Assembly (NCBI GenBank): GCA_021234155.1
Contig: JAJEKV010000072.1
Location: 1,404,526 to 1,468,525, forward strand
Length of the DNA stretch: 64,000 nt
Source: Isoetes taiwanensis
Taxonomy: Eukaryota > Streptophyta > Lycopodiopsida > Isoetales > Isoetaceae
Direction: 5' to 3'
The stretch's first letter is position 1. Each line of letters starts with the position of its first letter. The notes under the pieces were generated by a model that was given only the letters and a program-made list of their open reading frames with translations, had not been told where the DNA came from and made no database searches. Both the position numbers and the translations under genes were made by a program. Of the stretch, positions 11,011 to 23,719 are shown in pieces.

Positions 11011-12350
11011 TCAAGAATCGGCTCCAGACCATTGAGCCATAATATCCAGATATTGAGTCATGAAACGACGACTCTCCCACGTCGCCTCTGAGACAGGTCT
11101 ATGCTTCCACTTTACCAGAAATTCCATCTGGTCTCTTTGGCGGATCCGCACTATCCGGGAATTCAATATTCTTTCAGGGGTAGGGATTCTATCCAATTCC
11201 ACCATGTGTTCCTGAGAAGGCACAACATTCGCAGCTTTCCCTAGAGCTGGTCGCAACTGGCTCACATGGAAAACTGGATGAATGTCCACATTCGGTGGAA
11301 GCTGTAACTTGAAGGCAACATCACTATATTTCTTCAAAATCTTGTAAGGACCACTGTATCTTGGGGAGAGCTTTGGTTTCTTTCCTGCAAGCAATGGCAA
11401 TATTGCTTTTCTTTTCAGATTTGCAGGGAAGACCACACGAAGGTACACCATTTGACCCTCATGTAGCTCGATCGGGGCTCTAGACAAATTGGCACGTGCC
11501 CTTGCCCGATCCTGGGCCTGTCTCATATGCAATTGACACAACCCAAGTGTCATATCCATGCCTTCAAGCATACTTATAGCAGCATCGGTTTTCAGCCCAT
11601 CAAAACCAAGCGATACAGGTCCTCTGGGATTTCTCCCAAACATAGCCACAAACGGGCTAGTTTTGATGCTCTGTTGGAACCCATTATTGTAAGCAAACTC
11701 CACAATTGGCAAATAGTCCTCCCATCTGGATTGCTGAGTGGCCACATAAGATCTCAAAGATATCCTCCGTAATCTGATTCTCTTTCGGTTTGCCCATCCG
11801 CTTTCCTGGGATGATCTCCACTAGAGACCGAAGGGTGCATTTCAATGTGAGTAGAACAACCACGCCAGAAATTCCCAAGTGAATTTCACATCTCGATCAA
11901 GCACAATAGCTTTGGGTAATCCAAAATAGGAAATACATGTTGCATATAAGCCTTGGCCACCGCCAAGCCATCGGCAAAGATTTTGTCGAGGTATAAAGTG
12001 CATACTGCCGTCAACCTATCCACAATGACAAGTATCCGAGTATAGTGATGCACAAGACGAGGCAACTTCACAATGAAATCCATAGAGATTTCACTCCATC
12101 TCCTCCGGGCACAGCAGAGGTTGCAAAAGCCCCGAGTCTTGCCTCGACCCGCTTTAACTCGGCGACAAGTCTCACAAGACTTTCACATATTCCCCGCATC
12201 ATCTTCCTTCAAGCTAGGCCAATAAAACATTCTCTTTGAGCGATTCATATGTTTTCCACTCACCCCCATGTCCAAAGATAAGGTGCATCATGAAACTTCG
12301 CTCAATAATTGCTTTCTCAAAGTGTCCACGGCAGAACATAAATACGCCCC
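11011..12350 (-). pseudogene. pol: Integrase with C-terminal chromodomain, Y first unit
   Basis: The open part 11757-11011 contains the end of the integrase core (WEDYLPIVEFAYNNGFQQSI), the GPY/F module (KLSPRYSGPYKILKKYSD) and a chromodomain (RILNSRIVRIRQRDQMEF, then LVKWKHRPVSEATWE). The aromatic and acidic residues that read methylated histone tails are largely present. Upstream, the integrase catalytic core (MDFIVKLP near 12083) and zinc-binding part are broken by several indels. The second unit of Y has the same domain intact, so many of these breaks are recent or are sequence errors. Confidence 0.85.
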
Positions 12351-12354
12351 TTTA

Positions 12355-13275
12355 TGATACCGAGTCCATTTCGATATCCCAAGCATCAAGTAACTTGGAT
12401 AGATGCTGCATATTCAAAATATAGGCATCCAAGTCATATGTTTGCTTAATCTGTGTCACCAAAGCAATTTCACATTGAACCATCACATTCACTTCCCGAA
12501 CCCTAGAAAGAGCATAAGCAAATGTGATTCTTTTTCCCGGGAAGATGTTCAACATGAAAATGAAATTGAGAAAGAAAGTCCAACCATCTAGCTTGTCTTG
12601 GACTTACCTCGGCCTGGCTTTGCAGGAATTTCAAAGGTTTATGATCCGTATAGACCACAAACTCACATTTGTTGCGGAGATAATGTTTCCAGACTTTGAG
12701 CGCATGAACCATTGCCAGTAACTCCTGCTCATAGGTGGAATAGTTCTTCTCAGCAGCATTGAGTTGGCGATTTTCGTACGCCACTACTCTACCATCCTGC
12801 ATGAGAACAGCACCAATGGCATAACCACATGCATCCGTGTAAACCTCATAAGGTTTACTCATGTCTGGAATCAACAAAATAGGTGCTGAGGTTAGCAACC
12901 TCTTCAGATATCCATTGCTTGTTGCCGCTTCCTCGCCCATTGCCATGGACATTAGTTTTCAACAACATAGTCAAAAAGCTGCAATCTTGACAAACTTCCG
13001 CATAAAAACCCGCGATAATAACCGGCCAATCCCAAGAAACTACTTTAACTCGGATACATTCTTTGGCACGGCCAAGACTGAATTGCCTCCTCCGCCTTCT
13101 TGGGATCCAGCCTACACCATCAGCAGATACAATGTGGCCCAAATATTCCACCTGTGCTTTCAAAAATTCACACTTTGACATCTTTGCATACAGCTTATGC
13201 TGCTTGAGCAGAGTTAGCACAGAAGGCAAATGATTCAAATGCTCATCTAAGGTTTTGCTATAAACTAGGATATCA
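12355..13275 (-). pseudogene. pol: RT C-terminal part and RNase H, Y first unit
   Basis: RT end ([20 protein letters not shown]) and RNase H ([48 protein letters not shown]) are readable in two or three frames. The section 12900-13110 differs from the second unit at a run of CAG/CTG sites, and this is where the frame is lost. Confidence 0.85.
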
Positions 13276-13276
13276 T

Positions 13277-14821
13277 CTAGAAATACTTCAACAAAAGTAT
13301 CAAGACATCCCCAAGAAAAACCTCATTCATCATTCTGGAAAAGTAGCGGGGAGCATTCGTTAGTCCAAAAGGCATCACCAAAAATTCAAAATGACCAAAA
13401 GTGGTCCTGAAGGCAGTCTTATGCACATCCAACTCCTTCACCCTTATTTGGTGATAACCACTGCGCAAATCCAACTTAGAAAAATATTTAGCTCCTGTTA
13501 ATCTATCCATAATCTCGTCAATCCTAGGCAAAGGATACCTATTTTTGATCGTGATCTTATTCAAGGCACGATAATCAATGCACATCCGCATTGATCCGTC
13601 CTTTTTCTTGACTAGAATGACAGGAGCACCATAAGGGGATTTGCTAGGTCTCACAAACCCTTTGGCTAACAGCTCATGAACCTGCTTCTTTACCTCCTCT
13701 TGTTCCAATATGGACAATCTATAAGGGCTACGAAACACAGGTTTGGATCCAGGCTCTAAATCAATCTCATGTTCAATCTCTCTACTAGGTGGAAGGCCTT
13801 CAGGCAGTTCCTCAGGGAACACGTCCTGAAATTCATACAACAGATCCTGCAACTCTCTCTGGCCTTTTGAATCCTCTATGACCTCACTATCAGCACTCAT
13901 ATGACAGCACTCAACAACAGGATAACATTCATCAATAAATAGAAGAAAACACTGATTGGAAGATTTACGTACTAGTTTCTTGACCTGAAGCGATGACACG
14001 ATCTTGGAAGCTCCCGTCAAAGGACTCCCCTGCAGATAGATCTCACGTCCATCGTGCTTCAGCGTCACCTGGTGAGTGTTCCAATCTATTGCAGTAGGCT
14101 TACCCCGCTGCAACCATGTTATCCCCAGCACCACGTCATACCGGCCAACATCTAAGAGGTCAAAGTCAAGCTTTTCCTGGTATCCTTGAATACACAAGGG
14201 CACCCCAATAGCTTTACGATCCTCCACCTGAGAATCATTCACAAAAGGCCCATCTACCTTGTACTTATTAGTCTTTACACAAGGTAGGTGCAGTTCTTCC
14301 ACCAACTTAGAAGATATAAACATGTCAGAAGAGCCACAATCCAATAACACCACAACGTTTCGGCCCATGATTCTGCCCAAGAATCTAATCACACGTCCAG
14401 CAAACATATCCATGATGTCCTTGCTTGCGGACTTATCAAGCGCGCACAACTCTTCCATGGCAATGGCTGAAACCGTCTTAGATTCCAATTCTTCTTCAGC
14501 CTTTTCAGTCACATTTGCTTTCTTGTTATCAGCTTTCTTGTTCTGTGGCTGAGAGCATTCACGACTAATATGCCCAGGCTCTCCACACCTATAGCAGAAA
14601 ATCCCCTTCCTGGGACCACCGGGCTTAGAGTCCGCTTTACGCTTCTTGGACTCTCCACCTGCAGACTTAGACTTAGGCTGCTCAGACTTTTCAGACTTTT
14701 TCTTCTTGAAAAACCTGTTTTTCTTATTTGAGAACTTCCGGGACGTCCTCTTAAAGGACTCATCCTCTTCCCCAAGCTGACGAGCCAACATCGTTGCCCT
14801 CTCAAAATCCTCGGGCTTCAA
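13277..14821 (-). pseudogene. gag-pol: Gag end, protease and RT, Y first unit
   Basis: A continuous 514-codon frame. Residues 76-89 are a CCHC knuckle ([14 protein letters not shown]), preceded by a Lys-rich basic stretch. The protease is around D161 ([12 protein letters not shown]), with Cys where Thr or Ser is usual. RT runs from [17 protein letters not shown] through MPFGLTNAP. The frame ends at about 13310, just before the FLDD motif, where this unit has CCCCAAGAA and the other unit CCTGCAAA. The catalytic FLDD itself is seen in the second unit. Confidence 0.85.
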
Positions 14822-15608
14822 CCCGATTATTTGCTTCTTGAGAGCAACACTGGATAGACCACCTAGAAAGAAATCAACCTGCCGAGCCTGGACAAGTCTC
14901 CAACCCCGTGGATATAACCCCGCACCTTATTGATATAAGCAGAGAGAACATGCTTACAAGCATCGCAACTTCTCAAGCGCATCACGAGCATCATGCTGAG
15001 GTGCATACTCCCCAATAAAGTACTTCCTGAAATCAGACCAGGTATTCACCTCCTTTTTCATGGTAGGACCATTCCACCAACTATAGGCGCCCTCGATTTC
15101 AACAGATTCTTTGCAAGAATAAAAATAACCTTTATTATCTTTATTGGTAGCCTCAAAAAGGTCTCAAGCTTGTCAATCCAAGCCATAGCCTCCTCAAGAA
15201 GGTTCTTTCCCATCCCAAGGGATCTTTGTGCGCCGATCATCGCTGGATGTCCTCCTTGCTCAATCCAGAACTCTTTAGTGACTGCTCCACAGTAGCACTA
15301 GCACCAGGTACATCCGGGTCCACCACCACAACTGCCGGAGACTTCCCCTTCTCCGCAGACTTCCCAAGGCCATCCGTGCCAGCAAGGGTCTCCAAAACAG
15401 TTCTCATAGCAGTCTGAGTGTCTAATACGGCCTTGAGGCTCTGCTGCACTCCCAACAAGTCCTCGCCCCACTTCGTCTGCATGGTCTCCAGGTTCTTCTG
15501 GGTTACCTGTACACGAGCAGCTAGCCCTCGTACATCAGGTTCCTCCTCCATAGGAGTCGCCTGCCCTGCTACAGTATGTGCGCCTGCACTAATCTCGCCG
15601 TGCTCCAT
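14822..15608 (-). pseudogene. gag: Gag N-terminal part, Y first unit
   Basis: The Gag N-terminus (from MEHGEISAGAHTVAGQA) is a predicted helical segment followed by an acidic linker. A gag core with AMAWIDKLETFLRLP lies near 15170, after a frame change. It starts about 30 bp downstream of the primer site, which is short for a leader but usual for a decayed chromovirus. Several indels break it. Confidence 0.75.
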
Positions 15609-15639
15609 CTCAGCTACTCAAGGTCCAAGCCGCAACTTA

Positions 15640-15652
15640 GGCTCTGATACCA
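15640..15652 (-). other. Primer-binding site of Y (initiator Met-tRNA)
   Basis: On the minus strand TGGTATCAGAGCC lies one base after the LTR end. This is the common plant primer site complementary to initiator methionine tRNA. The copy next to LTR c (about 22000-22015) is damaged (GGTATCGAGCC). Confidence 0.93.
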
Positions 15653-15653
15653 C

Positions 15654-17348
15654 TGTTACGAACCAAAATTTTAGTACCAAAAATTTCGATTTGTATTCAC
15701 ATCAAACCATCAGAGTACACAGAACAAGTACCGCCTCCCACGAGGCTATATACATGAAAGCCACGTATACAGATAACAAGATGACAACATAAGATAACTA
15801 TACACACACGTATGCCCCGCCAGCTATCAAACAGCCTGCACAAGCTTACAGGTGTTAGTAACATGCATAAGAGTTATCCAGTATGTCAACACGAAGCAAC
15901 GACTGACGATCGCAAAGAACACACATATGGAATCCACCACACGCACTCATAGTATTCGCCAAGCGCACACACCCGGCCATATCTAGACAAGACGTCGCCT
16001 AGAACCCCCGGCTTTGGTGGATCCACAATAAGAGAGAAAAGTAGTAGCATTAAGAACCTAGGTCCCGGACTATTGGCTACATCCATCACCGCCCCATACC
16101 GACGGGTTTCACCTCACCAACGTCCCCCATTCTTAGTTAGACAAGCAACGCCATCTAATCATACTGTGATAAAACTCTTGGGTAGCACTTATCGTGCTCA
16201 CCCCTAGTACCACTAAGATATTTAGCGGTGGAGCATCGCTCCACAATGGATGCTCTGCTTTCACTGGACTGGTTTCGGCGGGCATATGATATTGTCCCAT
16301 ACCAATACCATTAGCACGCCTCACCAGCACCTCACAGAGGCATCTAAGAGAATAAGCAAAAGCTCATCCCCATAAGGAATGGCTTATTATTAAGGGCTAC
16401 CATTCCATATTGGATGGCATAGAAGGAATTATAACCGCGTGAGAATCTACAATATCAAAGCTGGCCAGCAGCCATGCCACAATGGGGATTAACTGGCCAG
16501 CCTTAAATATAGCCTTGATAAGCCTTACTCGCATTTATGAGAGAACAACTAGGAAGCCCATCTTCTGCCTAGTATGATTGCTAGAGAGTGGTATGGGTAT
16601 TTTTTATTCGCTTAGTAATGTATTTTGGGCTGCCATCCAACCGGTATTTCAACATTCTCCACCCAAAGGGGAGACCCTGGAACTCCCCAAGTAGAATTGT
16701 CCCTTGATGCCTGAGAGGCTTCCTAGCGTTCGACCGGTTTCCAACAGAAACCGTTTAAGAAGATCCAATCCGGCAGCCTATCGTCTTCACAGACCGGTTC
16801 TCCTTCAGAGCCATTTCTCGGGCCGCCTTCGCCTTTTTGCCGAATTTTCCCAATCGTGGCATAAGCCACATGGCAGAGCCAAATGGCAGTGACCCATTGG
16901 CTTTCACGGATGCCAAATTGGCCCAAGATCCGAGCTGATTGGGTTCGTTCAACCCATGCATCGCGGCTCTGCCACGCCCAACCAGCCCCGCAAAGGGTGC
17001 TCACACTTTAATTCCAATGGTTTTATAACACCATTAAACCTTTTATAACTTCAATGGGTTATTCACCCATTAAATTATTTGCACCCTTAGCCATCTGATA
17101 TATAAGGCAATGGTTTATTATTCATTGAAGGGAACTCATTTCACACACCGTATGATCCTTCCCTAAATTCAATGACCCAAGAACAACATATTCTAGTCTA
17201 ATCATGCCGTGGTGCACCACAACTCATTAGACTAGAAAATAACATGCGACCATGACTCTAATGCCAACCGCATTAATTCCATTTGTATGCCCACCACAAC
17301 ATGCATGTAAATTATTTACAATGGTGCGCAAATATTTTGGGCATAACA
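15654..17348 (-). repeat. LTR b of Y (central LTR of the dimer)
   Basis: It is the same LTR as at 9296 and 22018 but carries clustered changes between 15.9 and 17.0 kb. For example, TATCTGCCAAGCAGACAC of the other copies is TATTCGCCAAGCGCACAC here. It lies between the two internal regions and has no target duplications of its own. Confidence 0.9.
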
Positions 17349-18151
17349 TTACTCCCCGGGATTCTTGTCCTCAAGAATCGGCCTGCACCATTGAGCCATA
17401 ATATCCGGGATATTGAGTCATGAAACGACGACTCTCCCACGCCGCCCTCGAGATGTGTGTCTATGTTTCCACTTTACCGTAAATTCCATCCGTCTCTTTG
17501 GCGGATCCGCACTATCCGGAATTCAATATTCTTTCAGGGTAGGGATTCTATCCAATTCCACCATGTGTTCCTCGAAGGCACAACATTCGCAGCCTTTTCC
17601 CTAGAGCTGGTCGCAACCGGCTCACATGGAAAACTGGATGAATGTCCACATTCTGTGGGAAGTTGCAACTTGAAGGCAACATCACTATATTTCTTCAAAA
17701 TCTTGTAAGGACCATTGTATCTTGGGGAGAGCTTTGGTTTCTTTCCCCGCAAGCAATGGCAATATTGCTTTTCTTTTCGATTTGCGGTGGAAGACCACAC
17801 GAAGGTACACCATTTGACCCTCATGTAGCTCGACGGGGCTCTAGACAAATTGGCACGTGCCCTTGCCCGATCCTCGGCCCGGGTTCCTCATATGCAATTG
17901 ACACAACCTAAGTGTCACATCCATGCCTTCAAGCATACTTATAGCAAAGATCGGTTTTCAGCCCATCAAAACCAAGCGATAGCTGTGTCCTTTGGGATTT
18001 CTCCCAAACATAGCCACAAACGGGCTAGTTTTGATGCTCTGTTGGAACCCATTATTGTAAGCAAACTCCACAATTGGCAAATAGTCCTCCCATCCGATTG
18101 CCGAGTGGCCACATAAGATCTCAAAGATATCCTCCGAATTTGATTCTCTTT
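17349..18151 (-). pseudogene. pol: Integrase end and chromodomain, Y second unit, heavily altered
   Basis: It aligns with 10985-11790 of the first unit: polypurine tract, chromodomain, GPY/F module (SPRYNGPYKILKKYSDVAFK) and integrase end (YNNGFQQSIKTSPFVAMFGR). It is broken by many small indels, mostly where the first unit has CAG or CTG. Confidence 0.8.
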
Positions 18152-19693
18152 TCAGTTTGCCCATCCGTTTTCCGGATGATCTCCACTAGAGAATGGAAGG
18201 GTGCATTTCAATGCGCGAGAGAACACCGCCGTAAATTCCCAATTGAATTTCACATCTCGATCGCTTACAATAGCTTTGGGTAATCCAAAAATAGGAAATA
18301 CATGCTGCATATAAGCCTTGGCCACCGCCAAGCCATCAGCATTCTTTGTCAGAGGTATAAAGCGTGCATACTTCGTCAACCTATCCACAATGACAAGTAT
18401 CTGGGTATAGTGATGCACAGTACGAGGCAACTTCACAATGAAATCCATAGAGATTTCACTCCATCTCTCCTCTGGCACAGGCAGAGGTTGCAAAAGCCCT
18501 GGAGTCTTGCCTCGACCCGCTTTAACCTGCTGACAAGTCTCACAGACTTTCACATATTCCTGCACATCTTCCTTCAAGCTAGGCCAATAAAACATTCTCT
18601 TGAGCGATTCATATGTTTTCCACTCACCCCCATGTCCAGCATAGGGTGCATCATGAAACTCGCTCAATAATTGCTTTCTCAAAGTGTCCACAGCAGGAAC
18701 ATAAATACGTCCCTTATGATACCAGAGTCCATTCTGGATATCCCAAGCATCAAGTAACTTGGATAGATGCTGCATATTCAAAATATAGGCATCCAAGTCA
18801 TATGTTTGCTTAATCTGTGTCACCAAAGCAATTTCACATTGAACCATCACATTCACTTCCCGAACCCTAGAAAGAGCATAAGCAACAGGATTCTTTTTCC
18901 CGGGAAGATGTTCAACATGAAAATGAAATTGAGAAAGAAAGTCCAACCATCTAGCTTGTCTTGGACTTACCTCGGCCTGGCTTTGCAGGAATTTCAAAGG
19001 TTTATGATCCGTATAGACCACAAACTCACATTTGTTGCGGAGATAATGTTTCCAGACTTTGAGCGCATGAACCATTGCCAGTAACTCCTGCTCATAGGTG
19101 GAATAGTTCTTCTCAGCAGCATTGAGTTGGCGATTTTCGTACGCCACTACTCTACCATCCTGCATGAGAACAGCACCAATGGCATAACCACATGCATCCG
19201 TGTAAACCTCATAAGGTTTACTCATGTCTGGAATCAACAAAATAGGTGCTGAGGTTAGCAACCTCTTCAGCATATCCATTGCTTGCTGCTGCTTCCTCGT
19301 CCATTGCCACTGGACGTTAGTTTTCAACAACATAGTCAAAGCAGCTGCAATCTTGACAAACTTCCAGACAAACCTGCGATAATAGCTGGCCAATCCCAAG
19401 AAACTACGCAACTCAGACACATTCTTTGGCACGGGCCAATACTGAATTGCCTCTGTCTTCTTGGGATCCACAGCTACACCATCAACAGATACAATGTGGC
19501 CCAAATATTCCACCTGTGCTTTCAAAAATTCACACTTTGACATCTTTGCATACAGCTTATGCTGCTTGAGCAGAGTTAGCACAGAAGGCAAATGATTCAA
19601 ATGCTCATCTAAGGTTTTGCTATAAACTAGGATATCATCTAGAAATACTTCAACAAAAGTATCAAGACATCCTGCAAAAACCTCATTCATCAT
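18152..19693 (-). CDS. pol: RT C-terminal half, RNase H and integrase core, Y second unit
   Basis: A 513-codon open frame, the best preserved pol of Y. It opens with the RT catalytic motif [18 protein letters not shown], then RNase H ([28 protein letters not shown]), then integrase with an HHCC region (H..H...CETCQQ), the first Asp in [10 protein letters not shown] and the second in [10 protein letters not shown]. The frame is lost before the catalytic Glu. It overlaps the upstream RT fragment by a few bases, which is a frame change at 19690. It is 'CDS' only in the sense of an open fragment of a polyprotein. Confidence 0.85.
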   Translation of the reverse strand: MMNEVFAGCLDTFVEVFLDDILVYSKTLDEHLNHLPSVLTLLKQHKLYAKMSKCEFLKAQVEYLGHIVSVDGVAVDPKKTEAIQYWPVPKNVSELRSFLGLASYYRRFVWKFVKIAAALTMLLKTNVQWQWTRKQQQAMDMLKRLLTSAPILLIPDMSKPYEVYTDACGYAIGAVLMQDGRVVAYENRQLNAAEKNYSTYEQELLAMVHALKVWKHYLRNKCEFVVYTDHKPLKFLQSQAEVSPRQARWLDFLSQFHFHVEHLPGKKNPVAYALSRVREVNVMVQCEIALVTQIKQTYDLDAYILNMQHLSKLLDAWDIQNGLWYHKGRIYVPAVDTLRKQLLSEFHDAPYAGHGGEWKTYESLKRMFYWPSLKEDVQEYVKVCETCQQVKAGRGKTPGLLQPLPVPEERWSEISMDFIVKLPRTVHHYTQILVIVDRLTKYARFIPLTKNADGLAVAKAYMQHVFPIFGLPKAIVSDRDVKFNWEFTAVFSRALKCTLPFSSGDHPENGWAN

Positions 19694-21183
19694 TCTGAAA
19701 AAGTAGCAGGAGCATTCGTTAGTCCAAAAGGCATCACCAAAAATTCAAAATGACCAAAAGTGGTCCTGAAGGCAGTCTTATGCACATCCAACTCCTTCAC
19801 CCTTATTTGGTGATAACCACTGCGCAAATCCAACTTAGAAAAATATTTAGCTCCTGTTAATCTATCCATAATCTCGTCAATCCTAGGCAAAGGATACCTA
19901 TTTTTTGATCGCGGATCTTATTCAAGCACCATAATCAATGCACATCCGCATTGATCCGCCCTTTTCTTGACTAGAATGACAGAGCACCATAGGGGATTTG
20001 CTAGGTCTCACAAACCCTTTGGCTAACAGCTCATGAACCTGCTTCTTTACCTCCTCTTGTTCCAATATGGACAATCTATAAGGGCTACGAAACACAGGTT
20101 TGGATCCAGGCTCTAAATCAATCTCATGTTCAATCTCTCTACTAGGTGGAAGGCCTTCGTGCGTTCCTCGGGGAACACGCCCCGAAATTCATACAATGAT
20201 CCTCGCGAACTCTCTCCGGCCTTTTGAATCCTCTATGACCTCACTATCAGCACTCATATGACAGCACTCAACAACAGGATAACATTCATCAATAAATAGA
20301 AGAAAACACTGATTGGAAGATTTACGTACTAGTTTCTTGACCTGAAGCGATGACACGATCTTGGAAGCTCCCCGGCCAAAGGACTCCCTCGCGCAGATAG
20401 ATCTCACGCCCATCATGCTTCGGCCACACCGGTGAGTGTTCCAACCTATTGCGAAGGGCTTAACCCGGCCGCAACCATGTTATCCCCAAAGACCACATCA
20501 TACCGCCAACATCTAAGAGGTCAAAGTCAAGCTTTTCCCCGTATCCTTGAATACACAAGGGCACCCTAATAGCTTTTACGATCCTCCACCGAGAATCATT
20601 CACAAAAGGCCCATCTACCTTGTACTTATTAGTCTTTACACAAGGTAGGTGCAGTTCTTCCACCAACTTAGAAGATATAAACATGTCGAAGAGCCACAAT
20701 CCAATAACACCACAACGCTTTCGCCCATGATTCTCGCCCAAGAATCTAATCACACGCCCAAAGCAAACATATCCATGATGTCCTTGCTTGCGGACTTATC
20801 AAGCGCCAAGACAACTCTTCCATGGCAATGGCTGAAACCGCCTTAGATTCCAATTCTTCAGCCTTTTCACCACATTTGCTTTCTTGTTATCGCCTTTCTT
20901 GTTCTCGCGGGTGAGAGCATTCACGACTAATATGCCCGTGCTCTCCACACCTATAGCAGAAAATCCCCTTCCCCGGGACCACTTGGCTTAGAGTCCGCTT
21001 TACGCTTCTTGGACTCTCCACCGCAGACTTAGACTTAGGTCGCCGGACTTTTCGGACTTTTTCTTCTTGAAAAACCCGTTTTTCTTCTTTGAGAACTTCC
21101 GGACGCCCTCTTAAAGGACTCATCCTCTTCCCCAAGCCGACGAGCCAACATCGCGTTGCCCTCTCAAAATCCTCGGGCTTCAA
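19690..21183 (-). pseudogene. gag-pol: Gag knuckle, protease and RT N-terminal part, Y second unit, heavily altered
   Basis: It corresponds to 13277-14821 of the first unit but is in many frames. Recognisable pieces are the RT palm ([18 protein letters not shown], near 19840), the protease flank ([19 protein letters not shown], near 20700) and the knuckle (CYRCGEHGHISREC, near 20950). Confidence 0.8.
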
Positions 21184-22017
21184 CCCGATTATTTGCTTCT
21201 TGAGAGCAACACCGATAGACCACCTAGAAAGAAATCAACCCGCCGAGCCTCGGTCCAACCCCAACCCTCGTGGATATAACCCCGCACCTTTATTGATATA
21301 AGCACCGAGAGAACCTCGTCGCTACGACACCGCAACTTCTCAAGCGCATCACGAGCATCATGTCAGGTGCATACTCCCCAATAAAAGTACTTCCCTAAAA
21401 TCGGACTGTATTCACCTCCTTTTTCATGGTAGGACCATTCCACCAACTATAGGCGTCCGATTTCAATCAAGATCTGGCATAATAAATAACCGCCTTTATC
21501 ATCTTTATTGGTAGCCTCAAAAGGTCTCAAGCTTGTCAATCCAAGCCATCGCCTCCTCAAGAAGGTTCTTACCATCCCAATCAGGGATCTTTATGCGCCG
21601 AGATCTGCGGATGTCCTCCTTGCTCAATCGAACTCTTTAGTGATCGCTCCACAAAGAGCACTAGCACTGTGTACATCCGGTCCACCACCACAACCTGCCG
21701 GAGACTTCCCCTTCTCCTCCAGACTTCCCAAGGCCATCCGTGCCAACAAGGGTCTCAAAACAGTTCTCATAGCAATGCGAGTGTCTAATACACGCCTTGA
21801 GGCTCACAAGACTCCCAACAAGTCCTCGCCCCACTTCTGCCGTGATGGTTCCTGTGTTCTTCGGGTTACCCTGCATAACAGCGCCTAGCCCTCAGACATC
21901 GTTCCTCCTCCATAGGAGTCGCCGTCTCAAGCACAAGATAAAATGGCCCGCACTAATCTCGCCGTGCTCCATCTCAGCCTACTCAAGGTCCAAGTCAGAA
22001 CTTAGGCTCGATACCAT
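21184..22017 (-). pseudogene. gag: Gag relic and damaged primer site, Y second unit
   Basis: It aligns with 14822-15653 of the first unit. No frame is open for more than about 60 codons. The primer site before LTR c has lost a T. Confidence 0.7.
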
Positions 22018-23719
22018 CAGCATTTAACCAAAATTTTAGTACCAAAAATTTCGATTTGTATTCACATCAAACCATCAGAGTACACAGAACAAGTACCGCC
22101 TCCCACGAGGCTATATACATGAAAGCCACGTATACAGATAACAAGATGACAACATAAGATAACTATACACACACGTATGCCCCGCCAGCTATCAAACAGC
22201 CTGCACAAGCTTACAGGTGTTAGTAACATGCATAAGAGTTATCCAGTATGTCAACACGAAGCAACGACTGACGACTGCAAGAACACACATATGGAATCCA
22301 CCACACGCACTATAGTATCTGCCAAGCAGACACACCCCGCCATATCTAGACAGTACGTCGTCTAGAACCCCCGCGCTGGTGGATCCACAATAAGAGAGAA
22401 ACTGCAAGTAGCATTAGAACCTAGGCCGTCAGACTATTGGCTACATCCATCACCGTCCTATACCAGCGACGGGTTTCACCTCACCAACGTTCCCACGATT
22501 CTTAGTTAGACAAGCAACGCTCATCTAATCATACTCGCATAAAACTCTCTCGGGTAGCACTTACTGTGCTCACCCCAGTACCACTAAGATACTGCAACAG
22601 TGGAGCATCGCTCCACAATGGATGCTCTGCTTTCACTGGACTGTCGGCAGGCATATGATATTGTCCCATACCAATACCATTAGCCTGCCTCACCAGCACT
22701 CACAGAGGCATCTAAGAGAATAAGCAAAAGCTCATCCCCATAAAAGAGTAAGCAGGGGCTACCCTTCCATATTGAATGGCACAGAAGGAGTTATGGCTGT
22801 GAGAATCGGCCTGCTATCAAAGCTGGCCAGCAGCCATGCCACAATCACGACTACAGTCTTAAATATAGCCTTGATAAGCCTTACTCCAGATTTATGAGAG
22901 AACAACTAGGAAGCCCATCTAGCTGCCTAGTATGATTGCTAGAGAGTGGTATGGGTAAACTTATTCGTTTAGTTCAGGTATTTTTGGGCTGCCATAGACA
23001 GTCCGAGTATTTCAACATTCTCCACCCAAAGGCAGGAGACCCACCTGAACTCCCCGGCTGTAGAATCGTCCTTCAGAAGCCTACAGAGGCTTCCTAGCAA
23101 TTCGACCGGTTTCCACCCTCTGCAAATCCGTTCTTCTCAGTATCCAATCCGGCAGCTATCGTCTTCCGGCCAGTTCTCCTTCTGTAGCCATTTCTGTAAC
23201 AGTTCTGGCCTTCAGGCCGAATCCTCCCAATCGTGGCTAAGCCACGTGGCACTGCCCTAGCAGGGCAGGTGCTTCTGCCGGATGCCAAAACCGGCTCCTT
23301 CCGACTCAGATTCCGCTGCCCTCAGCTATTACAGACCGTGGCCCAGCCACGTCCAACCAGCCCCGCTTTTCGGGTGCTCACACTTTAATTCCAATGGTTT
23401 TATAACACCATTAAAACCTTTATAACTTCAATGGGTTATTCACCCATTAAATTATTTGCACCCTTAGCCATCCATATATAAGTTGCCTTATTATTCATTG
23501 AAGGGAACTCATTTCACACACCGTATGATCCTTCCCAAATTCAATGACCCGGCAACAACATATTCTAGTCTACCATGCCGTGGTGCACCACAACTCATTA
23601 GACTAGAAAATAACATGCGACCATGACTCTAATGCCAACCGCATTAATTCCATTTGTTCGCCCACCACAACATGCATGTAAATTATTTACAATGGTCTGC
23701 AAATATTTTGGGCATAACA
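22018..23719 (-). repeat. LTR c of Y (5' LTR on the minus strand)
   Basis: It ends GGGCATAACA at 23719, followed by the TCCTA target duplication. Its first few bases are altered (CATTTAACC for GTTACGAACC), so the left edge is approximate. The rest resembles LTR a and retains most CAG/CTG sites. Confidence 0.88.

Larger units (their letters stand above)
9296..23719 (-). mobile_element. Chromovirus Y: tandem dimer LTR-internal-LTR-internal-LTR
   Basis: Three LTRs of about 1.69 kb (9296-10984, 15654-17348, ~22018-23719) alternate with two internal regions of about 4.67 kb, all in the same orientation. The outer ends are TGTTACG and ATAACA, in the TG...CA form. The whole dimer is flanked by TCCTA at 9291-9295 and 23720-23724. 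The unoccupied site reads TCCTATCACAG at 46052-46062 in the other LTR of X. A single pair of target duplications means one insertion that later expanded, most simply by unequal LTR-LTR recombination. The protein order and an integrase-linked chromodomain make it a chromovirus. It probably contains no accessory ORF. Confidence 0.93.

Noticed and set aside
15886-16330. Short minus-strand frames inside the Y LTRs
   Set aside because: They lie wholly within LTR sequence, differ between the three LTR copies and show no family features.
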